A DNA stretch of 64,000 nt from positions 1 through 64,000 of the forward strand of contig JAEZTQ010000070.1 in NCBI GenBank assembly GCA_023443625.1, read 5' to 3'. How positions within the stretch are numbered: position 1 is the stretch's first letter; each line of letters opens with the position of its first letter. Both the position numbers and the translations under genes were made by a program. Positions 19,264 through 27,986 of this stretch are shown piece by piece. The DNA is from Bacillota bacterium (lineage in GTDB: Bacteria > Bacillota_A > Clostridia > Lachnospirales > Lachnospiraceae). The notes beneath the pieces were generated by a model. The model did not search any database. It was not told the DNA's origin and saw only the letters and a program-made list of their open reading frames with translations.

Positions 19264-19345
19264 CGTTTTTGTTCAATAGGAAATTGCATCCTATTGAACA
19301 AAAACGGGGCACTCGTTATTTTACGAATGTCCCGTAGTTTTATTA
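19264..19345 (-). terminator. Tandem hairpins after the HtrA-like gene
   Basis: On the minus strand, leaving the HtrA-like gene, a 12-nt stem (CGGGACATTCGT / ACGAGTGCCCCG, about 19305-19336) runs into TTTTTG, a good intrinsic terminator. Immediately after comes a perfect 18-bp stem (19264-19281 with 19289-19306) with a 7-nt loop, AATTGCA on the plus strand. The rest of the 322-nt spacer (19094-19415) shows nothing coding. Part of the second hairpin is related to a sequence at 38763-38805. Confidence 0.7.
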
Positions 19346-19415
19346 TATTCACAGCCTAAGTGTTAAGGTAGAATGTTTTTCATATAAATATCTTTTCTTT
19401 CACTGTTTTCATTCT

Positions 19416-20726
19416 TTAATGCCCTTTTTCCTTTAATATCACCTTGAAATCCAGTTCAGAAACCTTTGTTCCTTCAGGTCTTTTAATTTTAACATTAACA
19501 CTATCTCCAGGCTTATAAGTATTAATCTTGTCATAAAAATCACTGGAACTAATGATTAATTGGTCATTGATGGATAGAATAATATCTCCATTTTGAATAC
19601 TTGCCTCATAAGCTGGTGAATAGGATTTTACATCATTGACATAGATACCATTATCAATCCCATATTCCTTCTTGGCTGTATTGGTCATATCATCCGTTTT
19701 AACACCAAAATAAGTACGGGCTTCTTTATTACCCAGAGCAGTCAGGATAGGCTTTAATTTACTGATTCCTATTGCTGTACTTATATATTTATTTTCATTC
19801 TCTTTCAGGGTTCTGGTAATCAGACCGATAACTTCTCCCTTTAGATTAACAATAATCCCATCACTGTATTGATTATCCTCAATATCTGTATTAAATAAAT
19901 CCAGACGATTGTCCGTAATACTGGCATAACTTCCCTTACTGGTAATCATACCTATTTCCATAGATTTTGGATGTCCGTTAGGGCTTCCTACAGCTATGAT
20001 AGTACTTCCCACGGTTGCTGAATATGATTCACCCAAATTAGCCACCTTTAGGTTATACATCGGTCCCTCAGGAATGTCTTCAATTTTGACAGCAATTACA
20101 GCTAAATTGATATCTTCTTCATAATCTTGTAAAACCGCATTAACAATTACAGATTCTGATAAAACAATTTTCATACTATCGGCATTTTCAATACGATCCC
20201 AGCTAGTTAATACCAATAATTCCTTTTTATTATCATATATAATTACCCCTGTTGTATCAGCTGTCTTTACCACTGTTTTGCCAAATAGATCCGAAACAGA
20301 AAAAGTACTGGTTATATTAACAATGGAATTAAGAGCATCATTTGCAATTTTCCTAACTTCATTATTCATTTTCATATAGTCATCTAAATTTGCTTCAATT
20401 TCTTTCTCAATTATTACCACCTTAGGGTCAGGTGTCTCTGTCACCATTGCCGGTGGTTCTTCCTTATGCTCATTATCAGAAGGCTCAGGTGCTTGGGTTG
20501 GAAAATAGACTGGTGTCTTAGTCGTCTCATCCTCTTTATTTAAAACATCTTTAAATTTAGGTTCTGCAATGGCAAAAGTTGCTGAAGCTGTTAATCCAAA
20601 TAATACAGCCAATCCCACAGTTTTAACTAGGGTCTTCAATCTCTTCTGTATTTTTTTTCGCTTTTTTTCAATCACTTGCTCTTTGATAAATTCGAATTTA
20701 TTGTTGTCCTTATCTTTCTCAGACAT
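19416..20726 (-). CDS. HtrA-like PDZ protein with disrupted catalytic triad
   Basis: This 436-residue protein has a basic cytoplasmic N-terminus, one membrane helix (about 33-54), a Pro/Glu-rich linker, a chymotrypsin-like domain (about 125-330) and a PDZ domain (about 335-432). The fold markers are HtrA-like: SIVNITS, LTSWDRIENAD, INLAVIAV and VNLKGEVIGLI. But where HtrA has the catalytic His (LTNNHV) there is Asp177, the usual Asp before LAV is Asn207, and the GNSGGP loop reads QYSDGI, keeping Ser288 but losing the oxyanion glycines. It is therefore probably not a protease and may bind misfolded or terminal peptides outside the membrane. The ATG at 20726 follows AGGAG. It is transcribed divergently from mutS2. 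Confidence 0.75.
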   Translation of the reverse strand: MSEKDKDNNKFEFIKEQVIEKKRKKIQKRLKTLVKTVGLAVLFGLTASATFAIAEPKFKDVLNKEDETTKTPVYFPTQAPEPSDNEHKEEPPAMVTETPDPKVVIIEKEIEANLDDYMKMNNEVRKIANDALNSIVNITSTFSVSDLFGKTVVKTADTTGVIIYDNKKELLVLTSWDRIENADSMKIVLSESVIVNAVLQDYEEDINLAVIAVKIEDIPEGPMYNLKVANLGESYSATVGSTIIAVGSPNGHPKSMEIGMITSKGSYASITDNRLDLFNTDIEDNQYSDGIIVNLKGEVIGLITRTLKENENKYISTAIGISKLKPILTALGNKEARTYFGVKTDDMTNTAKKEYGIDNGIYVNDVKSYSPAYEASIQNGDIILSINDQLIISSSDFYDKINTYKPGDSVNVKIKRPEGTKVSELDFKVILKEKGH

Positions 20727-21038
20727 TTATCTTCTCCTTATAAAAATCCAGTTATTATCCAAGGCCATAGTAATACATAAGTCCTATTTTATCATTGAGA
20801 TGTGAACAGATTATGAATTTTTTGTAAACATAAGGATAGTCTTAGAAGTAGAGATTAAGCTTAGTAAATATATGGTGATTTATACTGATGTAAAGAGAGC
20901 AGACTATATGAATATATTATAAAATCCCATAATTTAAGGTTTTATTTCTTTACAAGATAAGGTAAAATAGACTTAGTATCAAAACTATTTATATTGTGCT
21001 AGATATCTGGCAGTAATCCTATAAGAAAGGCAATCACC
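20727..21038. other. Divergent spacer, htrA-like / mutS2
   Basis: This 312-nt spacer must carry both promoters. Several A/T-rich -10-like hexamers are present (for example TAAAAT near 20963), but none has a -35 good enough to call. No RNA gene or riboswitch was recognised. Confidence 0.4.
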
Positions 21039-23417
21039 ATGAATGAAAAAGCATTAAGAACTTTAGAATATAATAAAATCATTGATAAATTAACTAATTT
21101 AGCGGCAACTGCTTATGCTAAGGATTTATGCAAGCAGCTCCTTCCTCATTATGATCTTGATCTGATCAAAATACAACAAACCCAAACCACCGATGCCCTT
21201 TCTCGTATTCTTAGAAAGGGAAGTGTATCTTTTAATGGAATTCACGATATTAGGCCTTCCCTTATGAGATTAAAAATCGGCTCAACTTTAAATGCTGCAG
21301 AACTCCTCCATATCAGTTCTGACCTGGACGCTACCCTAAGACTGAAAGCCTACGGCGGATATACAGGCATAGATACGGATATTTTAAGCGAGGATTCATT
21401 AACAGAGTTTTTTGCAGGTCTTGAACCCCTGACTCCATTAAATAATGAGATTAAGCGCTGCATCATATCAGAGGAAGAAATTGCCGATGATGCCAGCCCC
21501 GCCCTAAAATCCGTTAGACGTTCCATCCATGTCACTAATGATAGAATTCACAGTGAGCTAGGTTCTATCTTGAATTCCTCTAGAACCATGCTTCAAGAGA
21601 ATATCATTACCATGAGAAATGGACGTTACTGCCTCCCTATTCGTGCGGAGTTTAAGAATCAGTTTCAAGGTATGATTCATGATCAGTCCTCCTCCGGTTC
21701 TACTCTCTTTGTCGAGCCAATGGCAATCGTCCGCTTAAATAATGAATTAAAGGAATTATCCATAAGAGAACAGGAAGAGATCGAGAAGGTTTTGGCAGAG
21801 CTTAGTAATCAAGCTGCAGAGTTTAGCGAAAGTCTGGAATATAATTTTGAAACCTTATCCCAACTGGATTTTATCTTTGCCAGAGCCACACTCTCAAAGC
21901 AAATGAAGGGTTCAGAACCTATATTTAATAATAATGGAAAACTTAATATCAAAAAAGGTCGTCACCCCTTGATTGATCCTAAGAAGGTCGTACCCATTGA
22001 TATTAATCTGGGTACGGATTTTAGCATGTTGATTATAACTGGGCCCAATACTGGCGGTAAGACTGTTTCCTTAAAAACCGTGGGACTTCTAACACTTATG
22101 GGACAGGCGGGGCTTCATATCCCTGCATTTGATGGCTCTGAACTTGCTGTGTTTGAAGAAGTTTATGCTGATATCGGAGATGAGCAAAGTATCGAGCAAA
22201 GCCTTAGTACCTTCTCTTCCCACATGACAAATATCGTAAACATCTTAAATAAAGCAGATAATCGTTCCTTAGTTCTTTTTGACGAGTTGGGTGCAGGAAC
22301 AGACCCAACGGAAGGGGCTGCCTTAGCCATGTCCATCCTTTCTTCCCTTCATAGGAGAGGTATTCGTACCATGGCAACAACCCATTACAGCGAGTTGAAG
22401 GTTTATGCTTTATCCACAGAAGGCGTATCCAATGCTTGTTGCGAGTTTGATGTTGAGACCCTTAGACCTACTTACCGATTACTAATCGGAATTCCAGGCA
22501 AAAGTAATGCCTTTGCCATATCCTCCAAACTTGGATTACCGGATTATATCATTCATGATGCTAAGGAATTAATCGGCAAACAAGATAAAAGTTTTGAGGA
22601 TTTAATCAGTGACTTAGAAGACAGCCGCCTAACCATTGAGAAAGAGCAAAATGAAATCTTAAGATATAAGAATGAAATTGAACAATTAAAGAAAAACTTA
22701 GCTCGTAAAAATGAGACCTTGGATGCAAGCCGTGAACGTATCCTAATCGAAGCAAAAGAGCAAGCTGCCAAGACGCTGCAAGAGGCAAAAGACTTTGCCG
22801 ACCAGAGTATCCGTAAATATAATAAATGGATGCAGGAGGGCGGCAACATTAAGGATATGGAGAATATGCGTAATTCCCTACGTGAAAAACTAAGCAGTAG
22901 TGAAGCAATCCAGCAAAAACGCCAGACAAAGCAAGGGAAAGCTACTGCTTCAAAAGACCTTAAGATTGGAGCTTCTGTTAAGGTTATGAGCTTGGGGTTA
23001 AATGGATATGTCAGTACCCTTCCCAATGCAAAGGGAGATTTATACGTACAGATGGGAATTTTACGTTCCCAGGTTAATATTAAGGATATCGAACTAATAG
23101 AGGAGGATACAATCCTTCCTACTGGATATGCCAAGACCCAGACCGGCAAAATTAGGATGTCTAAATCTGCCTCCATTCATCCAGATATCAATCTTATTGG
23201 TAAGACCGTAGATGAAGCCATCCCAGAACTGGACAAGTATCTGGATGATGCCTATCTTGCCCATCTGCCCCAGGTTACTATTATCCATGGTAGAGGCACC
23301 GGTGCTTTAAAAAATGCAATTCATGCACATTTAAAAAAATTGAAATATATTAATTCATACCGAGTAGGAGGCTTTGGTGAAGGTGACCATGGAGTAACCA
23401 TTGTTGAGTTTAAATAA
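21039..23417 (+). CDS. mutS2: Endonuclease MutS2
   Basis: This 792-residue protein is MutS2, a structure-specific ATPase linked to suppression of homologous recombination and to rescue of collided ribosomes in Bacillota. It has the MutS core, the Walker A GPNTGGKT (about 337), the Walker B LVLFDELGAGTDPTEG, the signature ATTHYSELK, a coiled coil (about 515-600), a KOW-like segment, and a C-terminal Smr endonuclease domain with VTIIHGRGTGALK and the final VTIVEFK. Length matches the family. The ATG is preceded by GAAAGG. It is followed after 17 nt by an OmpR-type regulator. Confidence 0.95.
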   Translation: MNEKALRTLEYNKIIDKLTNLAATAYAKDLCKQLLPHYDLDLIKIQQTQTTDALSRILRKGSVSFNGIHDIRPSLMRLKIGSTLNAAELLHISSDLDATLRLKAYGGYTGIDTDILSEDSLTEFFAGLEPLTPLNNEIKRCIISEEEIADDASPALKSVRRSIHVTNDRIHSELGSILNSSRTMLQENIITMRNGRYCLPIRAEFKNQFQGMIHDQSSSGSTLFVEPMAIVRLNNELKELSIREQEEIEKVLAELSNQAAEFSESLEYNFETLSQLDFIFARATLSKQMKGSEPIFNNNGKLNIKKGRHPLIDPKKVVPIDINLGTDFSMLIITGPNTGGKTVSLKTVGLLTLMGQAGLHIPAFDGSELAVFEEVYADIGDEQSIEQSLSTFSSHMTNIVNILNKADNRSLVLFDELGAGTDPTEGAALAMSILSSLHRRGIRTMATTHYSELKVYALSTEGVSNACCEFDVETLRPTYRLLIGIPGKSNAFAISSKLGLPDYIIHDAKELIGKQDKSFEDLISDLEDSRLTIEKEQNEILRYKNEIEQLKKNLARKNETLDASRERILIEAKEQAAKTLQEAKDFADQSIRKYNKWMQEGGNIKDMENMRNSLREKLSSSEAIQQKRQTKQGKATASKDLKIGASVKVMSLGLNGYVSTLPNAKGDLYVQMGILRSQVNIKDIELIEEDTILPTGYAKTQTGKIRMSKSASIHPDINLIGKTVDEAIPELDKYLDDAYLAHLPQVTIIHGRGTGALKNAIHAHLKKLKYINSYRVGGFGEGDHGVTIVEFK

Positions 23418-23434
23418 AATAAAAAGGAGTAGCC

Positions 23435-24157
23435 ATGATAGCAAAACAAAAAATTCTTATTGTAGATGACGATGTGAACATAGCTGAACTAATTTCTTTA
23501 TATCTTACCAAGGAGTGCTTTGATACCTTAATTGTTAATGATGGTGAAGCTGCCATAAAGCAATTTAGTATTTATCAACCAAATCTAGTACTGTTAGATT
23601 TAATGCTTCCCGGAATTGATGGATATGAAGTTTGCCGTGAGATACGAAAAACCTCCTCCGTACCCATCATTATGCTCTCTGCAAAGGGTGAAATCTTTGA
23701 TAAGGTATTAGGTTTGGAACTGGGTGCTGATGATTATATCATAAAACCTTTTGATTCCAAGGAATTGGTGGCAAGAGTCCGGGCCGTACTTCGCCGCTTT
23801 CATCCTGCAGTTAAGGAAGAGGTAGCTGTAACATCCCTTCCTACGGGTGAATATGTATCCTATCCTGACTTGCTGATTAATATCAGTAATTATTCCGTTC
23901 AATACTATAATGATAACATTGAAATGCCGCCAAAAGAGCTAGAATTGCTTTATTTTCTGGCCTCAAACCCCAATCAGGTATTTACCAGAGAACAGCTTCT
24001 AGATCATATCTGGGGCTATGAATATTTTGGAGATACCAGAACCGTAGATGTTCATATAAAGCGTCTCCGTGAAAAAATAAAAGACCATACGGATTGGAGT
24101 CTATCCACAGTATGGGGAATAGGATACAAATTTGAAACAAAGGTACAAAGAAAGTAG
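23435..24157 (+). CDS. OmpR/PhoB-type response regulator
   Basis: This 240-residue regulator has a receiver domain (KILIVDDD; phospho-Asp in LVLLDLMLPG, about residue 56; Lys in YIIKPFD) and a winged-helix DNA-binding domain (FTREQLLDHIWG, RTVDVHIKRLREKI, VWGIGYKF). ATG 23435 follows AAAAGGAG. It lies 17 nt after mutS2 and 17 nt before its kinase, so all three may be co-transcribed. The targets are not evident; the class commonly handles envelope stress or phosphate. Confidence 0.92.
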   Translation: MIAKQKILIVDDDVNIAELISLYLTKECFDTLIVNDGEAAIKQFSIYQPNLVLLDLMLPGIDGYEVCREIRKTSSVPIIMLSAKGEIFDKVLGLELGADDYIIKPFDSKELVARVRAVLRRFHPAVKEEVAVTSLPTGEYVSYPDLLINISNYSVQYYNDNIEMPPKELELLYFLASNPNQVFTREQLLDHIWGYEYFGDTRTVDVHIKRLREKIKDHTDWSLSTVWGIGYKFETKVQRK

Positions 24158-24174
24158 AAAGGCTGGTGTAAGCG

Positions 24175-25590
24175 ATGAAGAAGACTCTGTGGTCAAGACT
24201 GATTATATGCTATCTCATATCAGTAGTTTTTATCTTCTGTCTTCTAAATAACTTTGGTACAGATCTTCTTGAAAAACGCTTAAAAGCAAATAAAATCGAC
24301 CTTATGATCAAGGAAATGGAGCTCCTTGAATCAAAATATACTGCCAATTTCACTGAAGAAGAGCTGACTCTGGATGACCTAAGAACGCAGATAAAATCCA
24401 TCGAGACCTTTCTTGGTATTCGTGTCTGGCTAGTAGATTCCGAAGGTATCATCAAAGCAGATAGCTATGGTAATGCAGTGATGCAAAATGTCAATGACTT
24501 AGACCCCTCTCTCCTTAATAAACATATGTCTGAAAACAACTATTACGAAGCAGTTTTTAACGAAAGAATGCTTAGCATAACGCAGAAAATAACCTATAAA
24601 TATGAGTTGCGTGGCTACATAATTCTTCACTATCCTCATAGGGCAATTACACGTGAGGCAGTATATTATTATGACATAATAAACATATGCTTTTTGATTT
24701 TTCTTCCTTTACTTTTGTTATTGTTCCTATATATCTATTTTATAACAGCAGTTCCTTTAAAGAATTTAATGAAAGCAGCCAAGGTATATTCCTCCGGTAA
24801 TTATAATTATAATCTTACCTTAAAAGGTCTGGCAGAATATAGAGATCTGGGTGCAGCCATCTCTTATATGTCGGGAGAGCTTGCTAACCTGGATGATTAT
24901 CAAAAGAAATTTGTAGCTAATATTTCACATGATTTCAGATCCCCCTTAACATCCATAAAAGGCTATGCAGAAGCTATAAAGGATGGAACAATACCCTATG
25001 AGATGCAGGATAAATACTTAAATATCATCTTATTTGAGGCAGATCGATTGACTAAATTAACATCAAATCTACTGGAATTAAATCGATTTGAAAATAAAGG
25101 TGCAGCCTTCCTAGATATCACCTCCTTTGACATAAATAATATCATCAAGAAGACAGCAGAAAGCTTTGAAGGAGCTTGTCGTGCAAAGAAAATAACCTTA
25201 AACCTGGTATTTTCCTCTAAGATAACAAGTGTTGACGCAGATATGGGTAAAATTCAACAGGTGCTCTATAATTTAATAGATAATGCCATAAAATTCAGTC
25301 ATACAAATTCCAAAATAAAGATATCTACAGAAGAAAAGGGAGACAAAGTATTTGTCTCCGTTAAGGATTATGGTCTGGGAATTCCTAAGGACTCAATTAA
25401 GAAAATTTGGGAGCGATTTTATAAGACAGATACTTCACGAGGAAAGGATAAAAAGGGTACTGGCTTAGGACTTTCCATTACTAAGGAAATAATTCAAGCC
25501 CATAATGAGAATATAAATGTAATTAGTACCGAAGGTGTGGGCTCGGAATTTATCTTTTCGCTGAGCAGATCAATAGATGAGGATGTTTAA
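24175..25590 (+). CDS. Sensor histidine kinase
   Basis: This 471-residue kinase has a transmembrane helix at about 8-27, an extracytoplasmic sensor region to about 160, a second helix (about 166-190), HAMP, and the kinase core: phospho-His in NISHDFRSP (about 250), LIDNAIKFS, VKDYGLGIP and TGLGLSI. It is the partner of the preceding OmpR-type regulator. The start ATG 24175 has only a weak ribosome site, suggesting coupling to the upstream gene. The signal cannot be read. Confidence 0.92.
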   Translation: MKKTLWSRLIICYLISVVFIFCLLNNFGTDLLEKRLKANKIDLMIKEMELLESKYTANFTEEELTLDDLRTQIKSIETFLGIRVWLVDSEGIIKADSYGNAVMQNVNDLDPSLLNKHMSENNYYEAVFNERMLSITQKITYKYELRGYIILHYPHRAITREAVYYYDIINICFLIFLPLLLLLFLYIYFITAVPLKNLMKAAKVYSSGNYNYNLTLKGLAEYRDLGAAISYMSGELANLDDYQKKFVANISHDFRSPLTSIKGYAEAIKDGTIPYEMQDKYLNIILFEADRLTKLTSNLLELNRFENKGAAFLDITSFDINNIIKKTAESFEGACRAKKITLNLVFSSKITSVDADMGKIQQVLYNLIDNAIKFSHTNSKIKISTEEKGDKVFVSVKDYGLGIPKDSIKKIWERFYKTDTSRGKDKKGTGLGLSITKEIIQAHNENINVISTEGVGSEFIFSLSRSIDEDV

Positions 25591-25641
25591 AAACTTAATA
25601 ATAACCAAATTTTACAATATATCATTAACATTTTTCCATTT

Positions 25642-25671
25642 TTGTCCGATATAGTATTATAGAAGTATAGA
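25642..25671 (+). promoter_or_regulatory. Possible promoter of the 303-residue protein gene
   Basis: TTGTCC and TATAGA are separated by 18 bp, 80 nt upstream of the start. Both hexamers are reasonable but not perfect sigma-A boxes. Confidence 0.3.
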
Positions 25672-25750
25672 TTAGCTTATTCTTGCGAATAAAAATTACT
25701 CTTTTATTCCTTATAAGCTTTACCAAAGGATAATTGCGAGGTGAATACCA

Positions 25751-26662
25751 ATGAATATTGATAACAAAATCAACCAAAATACAAACATTTCCTCAAAAAA
25801 TGTACAGGAAAATCAAGAGCATAGACGTAGATCCCCTAGCAAAAGCAGCAAAGAAGTAAAGACTATATATGCTGGAGATTTAAATATCACTGGAAACTCC
25901 ATTGAGGCAAAAAAGGCTATGGCACAGAAAAATGCCCTGAAAGCTATCCTGGACACCTTTAAGAAAGAGTTGGCGACAGATGGTTTCGTATCAGACCTTG
26001 TTGATAAGAAGAACGAGTATGCCAAAACCATGGATAACGCTTCCAAAGAAGTATTAAATATAAGAAAGCTAAAACAAGAACTAAAAGATACCTACGGCAT
26101 ACAAGATGACAGTCCCGAGCAAAAGAACCTAGAACTTCTCTGTAAAAAAATCTATAGTAATGAAGAACTAACTAAGGAAGAATTAGAACAGCTTAATAAC
26201 ATGGGTCCTTTGACTGAATACCAAGAAGCTGCCCTTAGATATGAAGTTATGGAGCAGGAGTGGCTAAATGTTATAGATAAGGCATCCCAAGGCACAGTGG
26301 GAACTTCCCAATCCATCACTGCCATCAGCTTAGCAAGACTAAAATCACATCCTATGACAGATGCAATGAAGCAGGCTGCAAAGATAATGGAAGATGCAAG
26401 TAAAGAAGTAATCAGCACCATCATCAAGCAAGCAAAAGAGAACGAAGACGCAGAGCTTGAAGAAATAGAGGAAAAAGCAAAGCAACAACAAGAACAGCTG
26501 GAAAAGCTAAATCCTCCTACTAAAGAAGATAAAGAACTTGCAAAACTTACAGCCAAAAGCATAGACCATTTACAATTACTGAACGAGATAAAACAATTTG
26601 CGCAAGAACAAAATCTGACAGATGAAGAGATTAAAGGTATATTAATAGACGAGGAACTATAA
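25751..26662 (+). CDS. Unrecognised helical, coiled-coil-rich protein
   Basis: I do not recognise this 303-residue protein. It is soluble, highly charged and almost entirely alpha-helical, without signal peptide or membrane segment. The first 40 residues are polar and probably disordered (Asn/Gln/Ser/Arg-rich). Helices include an Ala/Lys-rich region (50-75), NIRKLKQELKDTY (about 100) and a long Glu/Gln coiled coil (about 225-255, EEIEEKAKQQQEQLEKL). It ends with two short acidic helices. ATG 25751 has GCGAGG before it. It has its own likely promoter and a terminator right behind it, so it is a single-gene unit after a two-component system. A structural or cytoskeletal scaffold role is possible but unproven. 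Confidence 0.7.
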   Translation: MNIDNKINQNTNISSKNVQENQEHRRRSPSKSSKEVKTIYAGDLNITGNSIEAKKAMAQKNALKAILDTFKKELATDGFVSDLVDKKNEYAKTMDNASKEVLNIRKLKQELKDTYGIQDDSPEQKNLELLCKKIYSNEELTKEELEQLNNMGPLTEYQEAALRYEVMEQEWLNVIDKASQGTVGTSQSITAISLARLKSHPMTDAMKQAAKIMEDASKEVISTIIKQAKENEDAELEEIEEKAKQQQEQLEKLNPPTKEDKELAKLTAKSIDHLQLLNEIKQFAQEQNLTDEEIKGILIDEEL

Positions 26663-26671
26663 GAAGCAAAG

Positions 26672-26706
26672 AGGATACTCATATTTACAGGGGTATCCTT
26701 TTTGTT
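26672..26706 (+). terminator. Terminator
   Basis: AGGATAC at 26672 pairs with GTATCCT at 26693 and is followed by TTTTTG. It ends the transcript of the coiled-coil gene. Confidence 0.8.
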
Positions 26707-26822
26707 TCAAGCCTTTAAAATAAGCTGGTCATATATCAGCCAGCTTTAATTCTAATGTTATAATCACAATAAGGATGTGTGGGATAGGGCTTATATCTTA
26801 CTATCTATTTCAGCCAAGAGGA

Positions 26823-26906
26823 TAGGGGTGAAATCTCCTAGCATATCTCAATGAACAGGATGGGGATACAATTTCCTAGCATTTCTCAATGAACAGGATG
26901 GGGATG
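26823..26906 (+). repeat. 38-bp direct repeat, two copies
   Basis: Two adjacent copies of a 38-bp unit share CCTAGCAT, then TCTCAATGAACAGGATGGGG; they differ at a few positions. Purpose unknown. It lies at the left of a 250-bp inverted-repeat region in a 550-nt gene-free stretch. Confidence 0.6.
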
Positions 26907-26912
26907 ACTTGG

Positions 26913-27162
26913 TGGGGCATGGGGTTCATGAGAATCATATTGCTAAAATCTGATTGTACTTATCAGGTATTTCTTAGCAAAATAAATGTGCACAACAAAA
27001 GGAAAATCCGCCATGGAGGGCGGATTTAGGTGCAATGGACACGGAAGTCCATTTGCACCGACCTGTAAAATAATTATGAGTAAAACCCATTTATAAAGCT
27101 AAGGAATAACTGGTTAGTACAATCGATTGAAAGCAACTGATAATCAAGAACCCCATGCCCCA
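26913..27162. repeat. Inverted-repeat-bounded segment (about 250 bp)
   Basis: TGGGGCATGGGGTTC at 26913-26927 recurs perfectly inverted at 27148-27162. Inside are two strong hairpins: 27004-27027 and 27029-27059 (GGTGCAATGGAC / GTCCATTTGCACC). No reading frame was seen. It could be a small non-autonomous mobile element or a structured RNA. Confidence 0.5.
27004..27027 (-). terminator. Possible terminator for trmL
   Basis: On the minus strand AAATCCGCC pairs with GGCGGATTT around a 6-nt loop and is followed by TCCTTTTG, a weak T-rich tail. It lies 186 nt beyond the trmL stop. Confidence 0.4.
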
Positions 27163-27212
27163 TCAAGACAGCACTATCCGTCCCCTTTAATATCCTTTGT
27201 TGTATCCCTATC

Positions 27213-27725
27213 CTAGGCCTCATCCCAGCTATGGTGATGGAGCCTCCCTTCGAGTTTCATCCCCTCAAAGTTGTTCTGTCTTAAGGCTTCATAGAGAATA
27301 ATGGCAACAGAGTTTCCTAGATTTAAGGATCTGATATCTCCAATCATGGGAATTCTAATGGTATTCTCCTTGTTAGTTAAAAGGAGTTCCTCTGGTATTC
27401 CAGCACTTTCCTTGCCAAACATAATAAAGCAATCCGGCTCATATTCAACATGAGTATAAGAATGTTGAGCCTTGGTAGTAGCCATATAAATTTTTGCATT
27501 AGGGTTTTTATCTAAAAAATCCTGATAATTATCATAAACTGTAACATCAAGATCCTTCCAATAGTCTAAGCCCGCACGTCTGATTTCCTTTTCACTCAAA
27601 CGAAAGCCCATAGGTTCAATCAAATGCAGTTTCGTACCTGTTGCAACACAGGTTCTTCCAATATTTCCAGTGTTAGCGGGAATTTCCGGCTCTAACAAAA
27701 CTATATTCAACACACTAAAAACCAT
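27213..27725 (-). CDS. trmL: tRNA (cytidine34-2'-O)-methyltransferase TrmL
   Basis: This 170-residue SPOUT enzyme methylates the wobble-position ribose of certain leucine tRNAs. Family motifs are NIVLLEPEIPANTGNIGRTC at the start, HLIEPMGF, FGKESAGIPEELL and the knot-forming IRSLNLGNSVAIILYEALRQ. The length matches TrmL (about 155-165). The ATG at 27725 is only 1 nt from a GGAAAGG site; a GTG four codons later is the more usual family start, so the true start may be 27713. A palindromic repeat lies 13 nt upstream and would be in the leader. Confidence 0.9.
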   Translation of the reverse strand: MVFSVLNIVLLEPEIPANTGNIGRTCVATGTKLHLIEPMGFRLSEKEIRRAGLDYWKDLDVTVYDNYQDFLDKNPNAKIYMATTKAQHSYTHVEYEPDCFIMFGKESAGIPEELLLTNKENTIRIPMIGDIRSLNLGNSVAIILYEALRQNNFEGMKLEGRLHHHSWDEA

Positions 27726-27737
27726 ACCTTTCCGAAT

Positions 27738-27766
27738 AGATTGAAAAATCTGTTATTTTTCAATCT
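27738..27766. repeat. Small palindromic repeat, copy 1
   Basis: A perfect 12-bp stem (AGATTGAAAAAT / ATTTTTCAATCT) with a 5-nt loop CTGTT lies just upstream of trmL. A near-identical hairpin occurs at 51517-51543. Confidence 0.7.
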
Positions 27767-27962
27767 ACTTCCATTTCTCTATAACACATAATGTTACTAA
27801 TATAAAACTTAAATCGAACTTTATAACTATATATATTGAAATTTCCTTGATAGTATCCCTATTTAAAACAGCATGGATTATGATATTAATATGTGATAAT
27901 AACTGGTTCTATCCAACATTAATAGCATTATATCTGTGAAGTTTGTGAACTTTATCACATAG

Positions 27963-27986
27963 AAAAAAGGTGACTTAATCACCCTT
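27963..27986 (-). terminator. Terminator overlapping the cheX stop
   Basis: On the minus strand GGGTGA, which includes the TGA stop of the CheX-like gene, pairs with TCACC after TTAAG and runs into TTTTTTC. Confidence 0.75.

Noticed and set aside
20727..21038. Riboswitch or T-box leader before mutS2 or in other spacers
   Set aside because: No recognisable aptamer core, T-box or specifier loop was seen in any of the longer spacers.
22553..23176. Minus-strand frame of 207 codons within mutS2
   Set aside because: It lies wholly opposite the conserved end of MutS2 and has no recognisable domain.
26152..26682. Minus-strand Ser-rich frame of 176 codons
   Set aside because: It is the antisense of the coiled-coil gene; its Ser/Cys-rich make-up mirrors Glu/Lys-rich codons and it has no ribosome site.
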